Shown here in pieces: positions 8,763 through 17,813 of a stretch of 64,000 bases of DNA; position 1 is the stretch's first letter; each line of letters begins with the position of its first letter. Location: the NCBI GenBank assembly GCA_910577645.1, contig CAJTOL010000004.1:1-64000 (forward strand). The letters run 5' to 3'. Source of the stretch: an uncultured Lachnospiraceae bacterium (GTDB lineage: Bacteria; Bacillota; Clostridia; Lachnospirales; Lachnospiraceae). The translations under genes were made by a program, and so were the position numbers. Under the pieces are notes generated by a model that had not been told where the DNA came from, searched no databases, and saw nothing but the letters and a program-made list of their open reading frames with translations.

Positions 8763-10133
8763 TCAGCAGGCAGGCCTGGCCCTTCTGGTTACCAGCTCTT
8801 CCTGCTCTCTTTTTACCTTTCTCATTCTCCAATAGTAAACCGGCACCAAAGGAACCAGAGCCATAATCCAGGCAGCCGGATCCGCAAAGCAGATTCCCGT
8901 GTATCCCAAGGGACCGGATAATAACAGGATTGCTCCAAACCGCGCCGCCAGCTCAAACATACCTCCCAGCATAGGAACCAGGCCGTCCCCCAGCCCCTGA
9001 AGGGTATTGCGGTACAAGAAAATCAGGCTCAGAGGCGGGTAGAACCAAGCCGAAATTTTTAAATATTGGACCCCGTACCCGATCATCTGTCCGCTCTCTC
9101 CCGATGCAAAGATCTGGATGAGCTGAGGTCCAAACAGATACACCGCCCCACCGGCCATTACACTGCATATGAGACAAATAACAAACCCGGCAGATACGCC
9201 GGTCTGAACCCGGTCAAGCCGTCCTGCACCCATATTCTGGCCAGTATAGGTTGCCATGGCAACCCCCAGAGCCGGAAACGCCTGAGTGGCAATATTCCCA
9301 ATCTTTCCGGCAGCAGAAAATCCGGCAATATATACAGGGCCGAGGCCATTTAAGGCCGCCTGGACAATCATAGTCCCTACTGCCGTAATGGAAAACTGGA
9401 GTCCCATGGGAATCCCCACGCTCAAAAGCTTTTTACTGCCGGAAAGGTCGGCTTTGATATCCTGTCTGGAAATCTTTAATATATCATATTTCCTGGCAAT
9501 ATGTAGGATACACAAAAGAGCGGACACAGCCTGGGCAATCAAGGTGGCATAGGCAGCTCCTTCCACCCCGGTATGGAAAACCAGAATAAAGGCAATATCC
9601 AGCACAATATTAATGATAGAAGAAATCACTAAAAACACCAGCGGCGTCCTGCTGTCCCCCAGGGCTCTCAGCATACCTGCCAGCATATTAAAGGCAAAGG
9701 TAATGAGAATCCCTGCAAACAGCACTCCCAGGTAAAGCCTGGTCTGATCAAAAATCTCCTGAGGGGTATTCATCAGACGAAGGATAGGGTTCAGCCCCAG
9801 TACCAGAAGCGCCGTCATAAATACGCCCAAAACACCGCACAGCCACACGGCCACCCCTTCATAGCGGCGCAGCTCTTTTTGGTCTCCTGCCCCGAACCGC
9901 TGAGCCAAAATAACAGAAAAGCCGCTGGTAAGGCCGGTTACCAGCCCCCAAACTAAAAAAACCACGCTTCCGGTGGAGCCTACTGCCGCCAGAGCGTTTA
10001 CCCCCAGAAAGCGGCCTACTATCACCGAATCTACCACATTGTAAAACTGCTGAAAAATATTTCCTGCCAGTACCGGCAGCATAAAATAAAGAATCAGGCT
10101 GGCCGGGCTTCCTTTTGTCATGTCATTGGTCAT
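8763..10133 (-). CDS. MATE-family multidrug efflux transporter
   Basis: 456 residues with about twelve hydrophobic segments in the duplicated six-helix MATE arrangement. It starts MTNDMTKGSPASLILYFMLP and contains PQEIFDQTRLYLGVLFAG, both typical of the clostridial MATE/NorM group. It is predicted to extrude cationic compounds using a Na+ or H+ gradient. It appears to be a single transcription unit with no adjacent regulator. The substrate cannot be predicted. Confidence 0.88.
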   Translation of the reverse strand: MTNDMTKGSPASLILYFMLPVLAGNIFQQFYNVVDSVIVGRFLGVNALAAVGSTGSVVFLVWGLVTGLTSGFSVILAQRFGAGDQKELRRYEGVAVWLCGVLGVFMTALLVLGLNPILRLMNTPQEIFDQTRLYLGVLFAGILITFAFNMLAGMLRALGDSRTPLVFLVISSIINIVLDIAFILVFHTGVEGAAYATLIAQAVSALLCILHIARKYDILKISRQDIKADLSGSKKLLSVGIPMGLQFSITAVGTMIVQAALNGLGPVYIAGFSAAGKIGNIATQAFPALGVAMATYTGQNMGAGRLDRVQTGVSAGFVICLICSVMAGGAVYLFGPQLIQIFASGESGQMIGYGVQYLKISAWFYPPLSLIFLYRNTLQGLGDGLVPMLGGMFELAARFGAILLLSGPLGYTGICFADPAAWIMALVPLVPVYYWRMRKVKREQEELVTRRARPAC

Positions 10134-10477
10134 TGTCTCTTTCCTCTCTGCTGTCTTTTCTCTTTGAATTCAAAAGTATACGCCCAAACCAAAGTTTCGT
10201 CAATTTACTATTTCACCAATTTTTAAGAACAAGAGCCTTGATTTTTGGTTTTACTGCCGGAAAAATTTTTTCTGTGATTACAGGAAATTTTTTTCAGTTC
10301 CCAAACCGTATAATTCTGTCCAAATCCGTCCATCATTTCCATATGACACAATCAGATCCCTGCTGTCTGCGGCGGAGGATTTGACCCTGCCGGCAACAGG
10401 CAATCTGTATCAATCTGTGTATAAGGGCATCCCCTGGCCCGTTGCCTGCAGGAATAACCAATGCGGAGGGAAGAACA

Positions 10478-11254
10478 ATGTCCGGATATAAAGTAGAAAT
10501 CTGTGGGGTAAATACTGCCAAGCTTCCCCTTCTTACCAACGATGAGAAGGAAGCTCTTTTTAAACGGATTCTGGAAGGCGATATGGAAGCCCGGGAGCAG
10601 TATATCAAAGGAAATCTGCGCCTGGTTTTAAGCGTAATCCAAAGGTATGCCGGAAATAATGAAACCTTAGACGATTTGTTCCAGATTGGGTGTATCGGCT
10701 TGATTAAAGCCATTGATAATTTTGATATTACACAGAATGTACGGTTTTCAACTTATGCAGTCCCTATGATTTTAGGAGAAGTACGGCGGTATCTGAGAGA
10801 CAACAATTCCATCCGGGTCAGCCGATCTCTTCGGGATACTGCCTACAAGGCCATCTACGCCAAGGAAGGCCTGACCCGCCGAAACATGAAAGAGCCCACT
10901 ATTATGGAAATCGCCGAAGAAATCGGGGTCAGCAAGGAGGAAATCACCTATGCTTTAGATGCCATCCAAAGCCCGGTAAGCCTTTATGAGCCTGTATATA
11001 CAGACGGCGGCGATCCTCTCTACGTAATGGATCAGATAAGCGATAAAAAAAACATAGAAGAAAACTGGGTAGAAAATATTTCTTTAAACGAAGCCATGAA
11101 ACGGCTTCCGGAGCGGGAACGCCACATCATTGACATGCGGTTTTTTGAGGGAAAAACCCAGACTGAGGTGGCGGAGGAAATCCATATCAGCCAGGCCCAG
11201 GTAAGCAGGCTGGAGAAAAATGCTCTGAAAATCATGCGTAATTATCTGGGATAA
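10478..11254 (+). CDS. sigG: Sporulation sigma factor SigG (late forespore)
   Basis: 258 residues from the ATG at 10478 (GGAGGG RBS about 8 nt upstream). The N-terminus MSGYKVEICGVNTAKLPLL is the SigG hallmark. Region 2 (DLFQIGCIGLIKAIDNF... VRFSTYAVPMILGEVRRYLRDN) and region 4 (RERHIIDMRFFEGKTQTEVA...SQAQVSRLEK) are intact. SigG directs late forespore genes. It is usually directly downstream of sigE in Clostridia and Bacilli; here it is 4.5 kb away on the opposite strand. Confidence 0.96.
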   Translation: MSGYKVEICGVNTAKLPLLTNDEKEALFKRILEGDMEAREQYIKGNLRLVLSVIQRYAGNNETLDDLFQIGCIGLIKAIDNFDITQNVRFSTYAVPMILGEVRRYLRDNNSIRVSRSLRDTAYKAIYAKEGLTRRNMKEPTIMEIAEEIGVSKEEITYALDAIQSPVSLYEPVYTDGGDPLYVMDQISDKKNIEENWVENISLNEAMKRLPERERHIIDMRFFEGKTQTEVAEEIHISQAQVSRLEKNALKIMRNYLG

Positions 11255-11290
11255 ATAGTAGTCGGAACATCAAAAAGGCGATATTGTAAG

Positions 11291-11353
11291 AAATAAAGGG
11301 ACTTTCTATTAGCGCTGCATGCCAGCTCTTGCTAACAGAAAGTCCCTTTATTT
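11291..11353. terminator. Bidirectional terminator between sigG and the PTS gene
   Basis: A perfect 17-bp inverted repeat (AAATAAAGGGACTTTCT at 11291-11307 with 11337-11353) extends by five more pairs (TTAGC/GCTAA) after one mismatch, leaving a 17-nt loop. The A-rich and T-rich outer arms supply U tracts in both directions, matching the convergent sigG (+) and PTS (-) genes. Confidence 0.9.
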
Positions 11354-11382
11354 CAATTTAGAACATCGCCATTTCTATGGAC

Positions 11383-12834
11383 TTACATTAATTTCTTAAA
11401 TTCATCTGCTACAAACTGCACCTTAGGTCCGATAATAACCTGTACGGCAGTCTTGCTGGGACGGATAACTCCGCTGATACCTGCAGATTTGATCTTCTTC
11501 TCGTCCACTGCAGTGTAATCTCTGATTTCCAGACGAAGTCTGGTAATACAGTTGTCAACACTGGTTACGTTCTCTTTTCCGCCAAGGCCTTCTAAAATGA
11601 TAGCAGCCATTGTGGTAAAGTCGTCATTTGCCAAAACAATCTTGGTCTCATCCTCACTGTCGTCCTCACGGCCGGGAGTCTTAAGGTCAAAAGCTTTAAT
11701 TGCAAAACGGAATACAAAATAAAATACGATTGCCGCCCCAAGGCCCAGGGGAAGAATCAGGAACGTATTGTTTGCTGCCGGAAGCTGGGAACTGAAAATT
11801 AAATCTGTTAGACCGGCAGAGAATGAAAAGCCTGCGCTGAAGCCCAAAGATACCGTAATAAAGGTAATCACACCATAAAGAATAGCGTAAATCAGATACA
11901 AGGCGGGAGCCAGGAACATAAAAGCAAACTCAAAAGGCTCCGTAACGCCGCAGACAAACGCACAGAGAGCTGCTGCGCCTACCAGGCCGGCTGCTTCTTT
12001 CTTTTTCTCCGGTTTTGCTGAATGGACAATTGCCAGTGCTGCCGCCGGAATACCGAACATCATGGACGGGAAGAAACCGGACATGTACATACCTGCATGG
12101 CCGCCAGCGCCGTTTAATACTTCGCCTGCCCAGAAGTTTCCAAGGTCATTAATGCCTGCTGCATCAAACCAGAATACAGAGTTTAATGCGTGATGCAGAC
12201 CGGTAGGAATCAACAGACGGTTTAAGAAGGTGTAAATAGCTGCGCCTACTGCCCCTAAGCCTACAATGCCCCCGCCTACTGCTACCAATGCGCCGTAAAC
12301 AACAGGCCAGATAAAGAACAGAATAGCCGCCGCAATAATGGATACCACTGCGGTAGCGATGGATACGAAACGCTTTCCAGAGAAAAATGCCAGCGCATCG
12401 GGAAGACGGGTACCCTTAAATTTGTTGTAGCAGGAAGAACCGATAATACCGGAGATAATACCGATAAACTGATTCTGAATCTTGCCAAATGCCGGATCCG
12501 CTTCGCCGCCCACTAAAACCGCTACGGTTCCGCTGGAAAGCAGGGTGGTAATTACCAGCCAGGATACCAGGCCTGCAAGACCTGCAGTACCTTCATGATC
12601 ATCTGACATTCCCACTGCAACGCCGATTGCAAACAGCCAGGACATGTTATCAATCAAAGCTCCGCCGGCCTTAATTAAGAAGAATCCCACAATAGGACCA
12701 AAGCCAACAATGTCTCCTCCCTGCATAGCTGCCGGGGACAGAGCGTAACCAATTCCCATTAAGATACCGCAAATCGGAAGACATGCAACCGGCAGCATCA
12801 GGGATTTACCGAGTTTTTGTAAATATTTCATCAT
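11383..12834 (-). CDS. PTS transporter EIICB, glucose/N-acetylglucosamine family
   Basis: 483 residues. The EIIC membrane domain (about 1-370) contains LLIPTGLHHALNSVFWFDAAG and GVTEPFEFAFMFLAP, signatures of the NagE/PtsG superfamily. The C-terminal EIIB domain (about 405-483) has the phospho-accepting Cys in DNCITRLRLE. No EIIA domain is fused, so phosphate must come from a separate EIIA. The IIC sequence is closest in style to N-acetylglucosamine permeases. It is divergent from a two-component system that could control it. Confidence 0.85.
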   Translation of the reverse strand: MMKYLQKLGKSLMLPVACLPICGILMGIGYALSPAAMQGGDIVGFGPIVGFFLIKAGGALIDNMSWLFAIGVAVGMSDDHEGTAGLAGLVSWLVITTLLSSGTVAVLVGGEADPAFGKIQNQFIGIISGIIGSSCYNKFKGTRLPDALAFFSGKRFVSIATAVVSIIAAAILFFIWPVVYGALVAVGGGIVGLGAVGAAIYTFLNRLLIPTGLHHALNSVFWFDAAGINDLGNFWAGEVLNGAGGHAGMYMSGFFPSMMFGIPAAALAIVHSAKPEKKKEAAGLVGAAALCAFVCGVTEPFEFAFMFLAPALYLIYAILYGVITFITVSLGFSAGFSFSAGLTDLIFSSQLPAANNTFLILPLGLGAAIVFYFVFRFAIKAFDLKTPGREDDSEDETKIVLANDDFTTMAAIILEGLGGKENVTSVDNCITRLRLEIRDYTAVDEKKIKSAGISGVIRPSKTAVQVIIGPKVQFVADEFKKLM

Positions 12835-13109
12835 ATTTACTTTCCCTCCTTCAATAAATTTAGTGATTTTATTGTACCGGATAGGAAAAAAGTTGTATAT
12901 TTACAATTTTATCTATTTTATGGAGAATCTTCATTTATTAAAACTTTATAAATTTTAAAAATATTTTATAAAATATTGATATAGACGATTTTACTTTTTC
13001 TATGGATTTTTTTCTCATATTCTATTAAAATATACATAATTCAACTATACTGTATGGTGCTCAGTGCAAAATTATTGATAATATTGATATTCTCAGAAAG
13101 GAACTCCTT
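12835..13109. other. AT-rich divergent regulatory region
   Basis: 275 bp without genes, strongly AT-rich, separating the PTS gene (AAGGAGGGA RBS) from the sensor kinase gene (AAAGGA RBS). It should hold both promoters. A TACAAT hexamer lies about 50 bp before the PTS start on the minus strand. No unambiguous operator is visible. Confidence 0.5.
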
Positions 13110-14165
13110 ATGCTCCCTTTTTTTAAAAAGTCCCTTGTATCCAAAGAATTTGCTCTTTTAAGGATTCGAAATATAAAAATCCGTTACCGGCTGATTCTCT
13201 CCTACTTTTTTTCCACCTTGCTGCCTCTGACCGTGGTATATCTGTATTTCTTTTTCCTTTATGGAAACAGTGCTCCCGCCGGCAGGCTTCTGCTGATATT
13301 CATTATGCTGATGTGTGTTCCTATGGTCATGACCGCCTGTACATATTTAAGTATCTCTCACCCTATCCGGCATATGGTCCGAACCTGCCAGGCCATATCC
13401 GACGGGAACCTGGATGTGCGGATTCAGGATTCCTCCAATGATGAGCTTGCCTTTTTGTCCGATAATATTGACGGAATGGTAACAGAGATTCAGCTTCTTT
13501 TGGAGCAGCGCCAGGAAAGCGAGGCCAAAAAAAGGGAACTGGAGCTTAAAATGCTTCAATATCAGATCAATCCCCATTTTCTTTTCAACACCTTAAATAC
13601 CCTCCGCCTGGTTGCCCAGATGAATCAGGATAAAGTGGTGGCAGAGGGTATTTGTTCCTTAAGCGAGCTTCTGAAAAACACTTTGATTAATCAACAGGAA
13701 TTTATTACCATCCGGGAGGAAATCTGCAATTTAAAGCACTATTTCTCTATCCAGGCCATACGCTATGCAGGAAGCTTTCACGTTAATTATGACATACCGG
13801 AGGAACTATCCTCTTTTCTCCTTCCGAAACTTATTCTCCAGCCTCTGGCCGAAAATTCTGTTCTCCACGGAACCTACAATGACGGAAATATTATGGAAAT
13901 CTATGTAAGCTGCCGGTTTCAGGATAAGGATATCCTTCTGGAGGTGCGGGATGAGGGAAAAGGGTTTGATTTAAATGCCCCAAAGACCGCCTCCAAAGGC
14001 CTTGGCGGGATTGGAAACCGCAATGTAAATGATCGGATTCATCTGTATTTTTCTCAGGGATACGGTCTTCAGGTGGATAGCCGTCCAGGCATGGGCACCT
14101 GCTGCCGGATTTTGCTTCCGGCTATTTCTTCTTCCCAGGATATCCATCATATTCAAACTCACTAG
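13110..14165 (+). CDS. Sensor histidine kinase, YesM/LytS type
   Basis: 351 residues. Two transmembrane helices (about 29-50 and 60-85) are separated by only a short loop, so there is almost no extracellular sensor domain, unlike typical YesM proteins (about 580 residues). A HAMP segment (about 86-140) and a coiled coil follow. The His_kinase box ...QINPHFLFNTLNTLR carries the phospho-His near residue 155. The HATPase_c domain contains LAENSVLHG (N box) and DEGKGFD, KGLGGIGNRN. It is 9 bp upstream of its response regulator. Confidence 0.88.
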   Translation: MLPFFKKSLVSKEFALLRIRNIKIRYRLILSYFFSTLLPLTVVYLYFFFLYGNSAPAGRLLLIFIMLMCVPMVMTACTYLSISHPIRHMVRTCQAISDGNLDVRIQDSSNDELAFLSDNIDGMVTEIQLLLEQRQESEAKKRELELKMLQYQINPHFLFNTLNTLRLVAQMNQDKVVAEGICSLSELLKNTLINQQEFITIREEICNLKHYFSIQAIRYAGSFHVNYDIPEELSSFLLPKLILQPLAENSVLHGTYNDGNIMEIYVSCRFQDKDILLEVRDEGKGFDLNAPKTASKGLGGIGNRNVNDRIHLYFSQGYGLQVDSRPGMGTCCRILLPAISSSQDIHHIQTH

Positions 14166-14174
14166 GAGGTATTT

Positions 14175-15755
14175 ATGTATCAGGTACTGATTGTAGACGA
14201 TGAACCCATTGTAAAAATCGCTCTCCGCTCCATGCTGGACTGGGGAGAGCTGGGCTTTCACATCTGTGCCACTGCGTCCAATGGGAAGGAAGCCCTGGAA
14301 AAGGCGGAACAGTTCCATCCGGATCTGATTATCTGCGATCTGAAAATGCCTGTTCTGGATGGAATTGGCCTGATTAAAACTGCCAAAGACATGGGCATGG
14401 ACTGGGAATTTCTGGTAATCAGCAATTACGAAGATTTTAATTCCGTCCGTACCGCTCTGGTGCTGGGGGCTTTTGACTATATTCTGAAGGTAAATATCAG
14501 CTCTGAAGAGCTTACCGCTCAGCTTAAAAAGATCCGGTTAAAGCTGGATCAGAAATCTGCCAAAGGGCTGGAAGCTCAAGCCTCCGGGAGTAAAGCGCTG
14601 GCCCAGCAGATCCATGCTGTCTGGAGGGACTTTTTTATTCACAAAACCTACCCTCTGACTGATCTGGCAGAATTTACCGGAATCTGCCTGGAGGACATAA
14701 AACTTTTGTCTATCTGTCAGATTTCTTTTGACTGGTATGTACAGAATCTGGATCCCCTTCCATCGGTGGCCTTAATCCGCAGTACCTTAAAAAATGCCCT
14801 GGAGCAGCTAAGCCGCCACCAGATCATTTTTTTCGGCCCCAGCAATATCCTGCTAATTGTACCGGACAGCGAGCTTTCTCTCCACCACAATACCATTGCA
14901 GGGCTGTCTGCCAGGATTTCTCAGCTTTTTCAGTATTATATGTCTCTGACTCCGGATATTCTGTATCAGAGCCAGATACCGGATTTGGAGGAAACCCGCA
15001 AAGTCTACTCCCGCTTTCAGGAGCTTTTGGAGCTTAACTTTTACGGCCCCCTGGGAACCATAGACGCTTCTGCAATTCCCAAAAACACCCCTCCTGGTAT
15101 CCCTTATAAGGAACTTTCCTCCACTATCCAGAATTATACCGGTAAAGACAAGGCCTCCTTTGCCCTGGAAAAAATTACAGAATTTCTGGACGACTGCCGC
15201 AAAGACTATATTCCTCCCTTTCAGGCTATCCAGTACTGTATCCGTTTTTTAGACAATCTGGAATACCACCTTCCCGGCAGCACTCTTCCCGCCCATGACC
15301 AACTGTCAGACCTGGCTGACGCTATGAGGAAAGCAATCAGCCTGGAGGAATTGATCCGATATATTACCGACGCCCTGCCCATTATTTTTTCCCCGGAAGC
15401 CTACCGCATTTCCCAGACCGGCTACAGTCCGGAAATCGCTCAGGCACTGGCTTATATTCAGGCAAATTACAGCCGGAAAATCAGCCTGACTTCAGTGTCA
15501 GAACATGTGGGCCTAAGCTCCAGTTACCTCTGCCGTATTTTTAAGGAGGAAACGGGGCTGAGCATGAATGCCTACATCACCAACCTGCGTATGTCAAAGG
15601 CAGGAGAGCTCCTTAATGATACAAACAGCTATATTAAAGAGGTGGCCATCTCCGTGGGCTTTGAAGATCAGCTGTATTTCAGCCGGCTTTTTAAACGGTA
15701 TTACGGGGTAACGCCTTCTGAGTACAGAAAACCCGGAAACAGCGTTTCCCCATAA
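14175..15755 (+). CDS. AraC-type response regulator, YesN family
   Basis: 526 residues. The N-terminal receiver (1-120) has the acidic pair in VDDEP, phospho-Asp in LIICDLKMPVLDG (about 55) and the conserved Lys in YILKVN. A long middle region of no recognised domain (about 140-410) links to two AraC helix-turn-helix motifs at about 420-520 (SVSEHVGLSSSYLCRIFKEE; FEDQLYFSRLFKRYYGVTPS). Such pairs usually control sugar uptake genes, here plausibly the divergent PTS permease. The stop lies only 3 bp from the sigE stop. Confidence 0.88.
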   Translation: MYQVLIVDDEPIVKIALRSMLDWGELGFHICATASNGKEALEKAEQFHPDLIICDLKMPVLDGIGLIKTAKDMGMDWEFLVISNYEDFNSVRTALVLGAFDYILKVNISSEELTAQLKKIRLKLDQKSAKGLEAQASGSKALAQQIHAVWRDFFIHKTYPLTDLAEFTGICLEDIKLLSICQISFDWYVQNLDPLPSVALIRSTLKNALEQLSRHQIIFFGPSNILLIVPDSELSLHHNTIAGLSARISQLFQYYMSLTPDILYQSQIPDLEETRKVYSRFQELLELNFYGPLGTIDASAIPKNTPPGIPYKELSSTIQNYTGKDKASFALEKITEFLDDCRKDYIPPFQAIQYCIRFLDNLEYHLPGSTLPAHDQLSDLADAMRKAISLEELIRYITDALPIIFSPEAYRISQTGYSPEIAQALAYIQANYSRKISLTSVSEHVGLSSSYLCRIFKEETGLSMNAYITNLRMSKAGELLNDTNSYIKEVAISVGFEDQLYFSRLFKRYYGVTPSEYRKPGNSVSP

Positions 15756-15758
15756 ATC

Positions 15759-16499
15759 CTACTCAAATTTTACGATTTCCTTTTTAAGGCGTTTCATAAT
15801 CTTTTTCTCAAGTCTTGAGATATAGGACTGGGAGATCCCCAAAAGATCCGCCACCTCCTTCTGAGTCATCTCGCTGCCATCTTCACTGGTTAATCCAAAG
15901 CGCAGTTCCACAATCTTGCGCTCCCTTGGCTCCAGCCTGCTGATGGCAGCATTCAGAAGGTTCTTCTCTATCTCATCTTCGATATCTTTATAAATCACAT
16001 CTTCATCTGTTCCCAGAATATCCGACAAAAGCAGCTCGTTTCCGTCCCAATCCACGTTCAGCGGCTCATCAATGGATACCTCCATCTTCGTCTTGCTGCT
16101 GCGGCGCAGATACATGAGGATTTCATTTTCAATACACCGGGAGGCATAGGTGGCAAGCTTGATATTTTTCTCCGGGTTAAAGGTATTAATGGCTTTAATA
16201 AGCCCGATGGTGCCGATGGAAATCAGGTCCTCCACTCCCACTCCCGTGTTGTCAAATTTTTTGGCTATGTAAACCACCAGGCGGAGATTATGCTCAATAA
16301 GCCTGGAACGCGCCTCCTTATCCCCGGAATTTCCCAGTTTTGCAATCAGCTCTGCCTCTTTAACCGGGTCTAAGGGCGGTGGCAGAATATCTGCCCCTCC
16401 TATGTAATGAACCTCTCCCTGCCTCTGCATCAACAAGGTCTTAAACCCTGATGAAGTCTTAAACTGGAAACGGCTGGGTATGGAAACTTTGATGATCAT
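15759..16499 (-). CDS. sigE: Sporulation sigma factor SigE (pro-form, mother cell)
   Basis: 246 residues with a clear AGGAGG RBS. The N-terminus is a pro-sequence of about 30 residues ending at GEVHYIGGADILPPPL, the conserved site where SpoIIGA cleaves pro-SigE. Regions 2 (DLISIGTIGLIKAINTFNPE, LATYASRCIENEILMYLRR) and 4 (ERKIVELRFG...TQKEVADLLGISQSYISRLE) are intact. It directs early mother-cell transcription. It is 18 bp downstream of spoIIGA, as expected, but is followed by a converging regulator gene instead of sigG. Confidence 0.97.
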   Translation of the reverse strand: MIIKVSIPSRFQFKTSSGFKTLLMQRQGEVHYIGGADILPPPLDPVKEAELIAKLGNSGDKEARSRLIEHNLRLVVYIAKKFDNTGVGVEDLISIGTIGLIKAINTFNPEKNIKLATYASRCIENEILMYLRRSSKTKMEVSIDEPLNVDWDGNELLLSDILGTDEDVIYKDIEDEIEKNLLNAAISRLEPRERKIVELRFGLTSEDGSEMTQKEVADLLGISQSYISRLEKKIMKRLKKEIVKFE

Positions 16500-16517
16500 G
16501 ATAAATCCTCCTCTTTT

Positions 16518-17396
16518 CTATTTACACTGTTCTCCCTTAAGAGCGCTTCCATGAAGCAATAACTGATATTCTCCCTTTGGCGATACCGGGCGGGAAGACA
16601 GGGCCACCAGGGGCTTTTTTAACAGGATGGCCTCTTCTTCTGTCTCTATCTCCATGGTATCAAAAAAAATCGCAGGCAGTATTCCCTCTGATACTCCTAT
16701 GGTTTGATAAGGAATACAGCGCACTGCCTCAACAGTTTCTACAATTGTCCTGCATACCTGGCTGTCCAGGATGTGAACCGGCTGACCGGACAGCGGATCA
16801 AAAAGCTGGTTTCCCGTATCCCAGAGAGCCATAATCCCACATTCCCTTCCTCTGTATGACAGCCGAACCATTCTGAGCTTCTGACGCTTTTCCCGGTTTT
16901 CTGTAAGAAATCCAACCGCCCCCCTTGCAAAAAAATAAGCTCCCACTCCAAAACACAGCAGACTTCCTGCAGTGAGAGCCATCGAAAATGCTTTTTGTAA
17001 AAAAAACATGGATGTCAGGGCGTATATTAGGCCTCCCATCAACACCGCCGCAAAAAACAGCGCACCTGCCGCCCTGAAAAGCCCCTGCCTTTTTAGAGGG
17101 CCATAGGCAACCTGAGCCATTATAAGGCTTCCTCCCACAGCACAGGCTATCCGCAAAGCCAACAGAAAGGCCATAAAAGGAAAAGAGCCGGCCCACCCCT
17201 GTGTTGTCTGGCCAAGGCCTATAACCGCGGCTGTCCCGGCCCCGGATACTGCTGTTCCGGATAAAGCTCCCAGGCTTAAGCGCCCTCTCTTTACCGATAG
17301 CCCCAACAGTCTTTTTACCAGAGCCAGAAGAAAATAATCCATGACAAAATTAATAAAAATCCACTGATCCACATAGATTTTTACTGTCACCGGCAT
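16518..17396 (-). CDS. spoIIGA: Sigma-E factor processing peptidase SpoIIGA
   Basis: 292 residues. About five transmembrane helices occupy residues 1-150, followed by an aspartic-protease-like domain with the catalytic DTGN motif (WDTGNQLFDPLSGQPV, about 190-205). It sits in the sporulation septum and releases active SigE after a signal from the forespore (SpoIIR in Bacillus). GGAGGGAGGG lies immediately before the ATG at 17396, so the GTG three codons in is an alternative start. An unusual promoter lies 25-57 bp upstream. Confidence 0.93.
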   Translation of the reverse strand: MPVTVKIYVDQWIFINFVMDYFLLALVKRLLGLSVKRGRLSLGALSGTAVSGAGTAAVIGLGQTTQGWAGSFPFMAFLLALRIACAVGGSLIMAQVAYGPLKRQGLFRAAGALFFAAVLMGGLIYALTSMFFLQKAFSMALTAGSLLCFGVGAYFFARGAVGFLTENREKRQKLRMVRLSYRGRECGIMALWDTGNQLFDPLSGQPVHILDSQVCRTIVETVEAVRCIPYQTIGVSEGILPAIFFDTMEIETEEEAILLKKPLVALSSRPVSPKGEYQLLLHGSALKGEQCK

Positions 17397-17420
17397 CCCT
17401 CCCTCCTGCCTGACCTACTT

Positions 17421-17453
17421 ATTATAGCCCTGAGGTTTAGCAAAATTTGTCAA
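17421..17453 (-). promoter_or_regulatory. spoIIG-type promoter with 21-bp spacer (putative Spo0A-dependent)
   Basis: On the minus strand TTGACA (17448-17453) and TATAAT (17421-17426) are both perfect SigA hexamers but are 21 bp apart, instead of 17. The Bacillus subtilis spoIIG promoter is known for the same over-long spacing (22 bp), which makes it dependent on Spo0A~P. The -35 is embedded in TTTGACA, one base from the inverse 0A-box TTCGACA. The Spo0A role is inferred by analogy. Confidence 0.7.
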
Positions 17454-17592
17454 ATCCAGGAGTCGTATTCCTATTTTTCATCGCCAAAAAGCGGGCCGGA
17501 TCGCGTTTGTGAGGGTCCTTTCATAAGGATCAAAAATCCACCCAAGCCTGACCTGTGGCATTCTTCCTCAAATACCCCTCAACGCAAAAAAA

Positions 17593-17632
17593 GCTGCCGT
17601 AAAAGAAGACAAACGTCTCATTCTACGGCAGC
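17593..17632 (-). terminator. Terminator downstream of ftsZ
   Basis: GCTGCCGTA (17593-17601) pairs with TACGGCAGC (17624-17632) with further pairing inside, followed on the minus strand by seven T residues. It separates ftsZ transcription from spoIIGA. Confidence 0.88.
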
Positions 17633-17687
17633 CCCTGCAAAATATGCTGAACTGGTATTTTTTATTGTAACCGTTTAGATCAGGTAT

Positions 17688-17806
17688 CTTCTTGTCCGGC
17701 TTCGCCGGACAAGAAGCATCGGATGTTCATCCGATGTGGAATTGGAAAGAAATTTGAGTTTACAAGCAAGCTTGACGCTCAAATTTCTTTCCAATTCCCC
17801 GCCGTC
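17688..17806 (+). repeat. Three-hairpin structured repeat, copy 1 (after ftsZ)
   Basis: Three consecutive stems: CTTCTTGTCCGGC/GCCGGACAAGAAG (13 bp, 3-nt loop, 17688-17716), CATCGGAT/ATCCGATG (8 bp, 4-nt loop, 17717-17736) and a perfect 21-bp stem (17738-17758 with 17778-17798) whose loop contains TTACAAGCAAGCTTGACG. It ends in CGCCGTC, exactly 7 bp from the ftsZ stop codon. A second copy with compensatory changes lies at 19185-19304. Function unknown; a REP-like or MITE-like element or a structured RNA are options. Confidence 0.85.
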
Positions 17807-17813
17807 TAAACTG

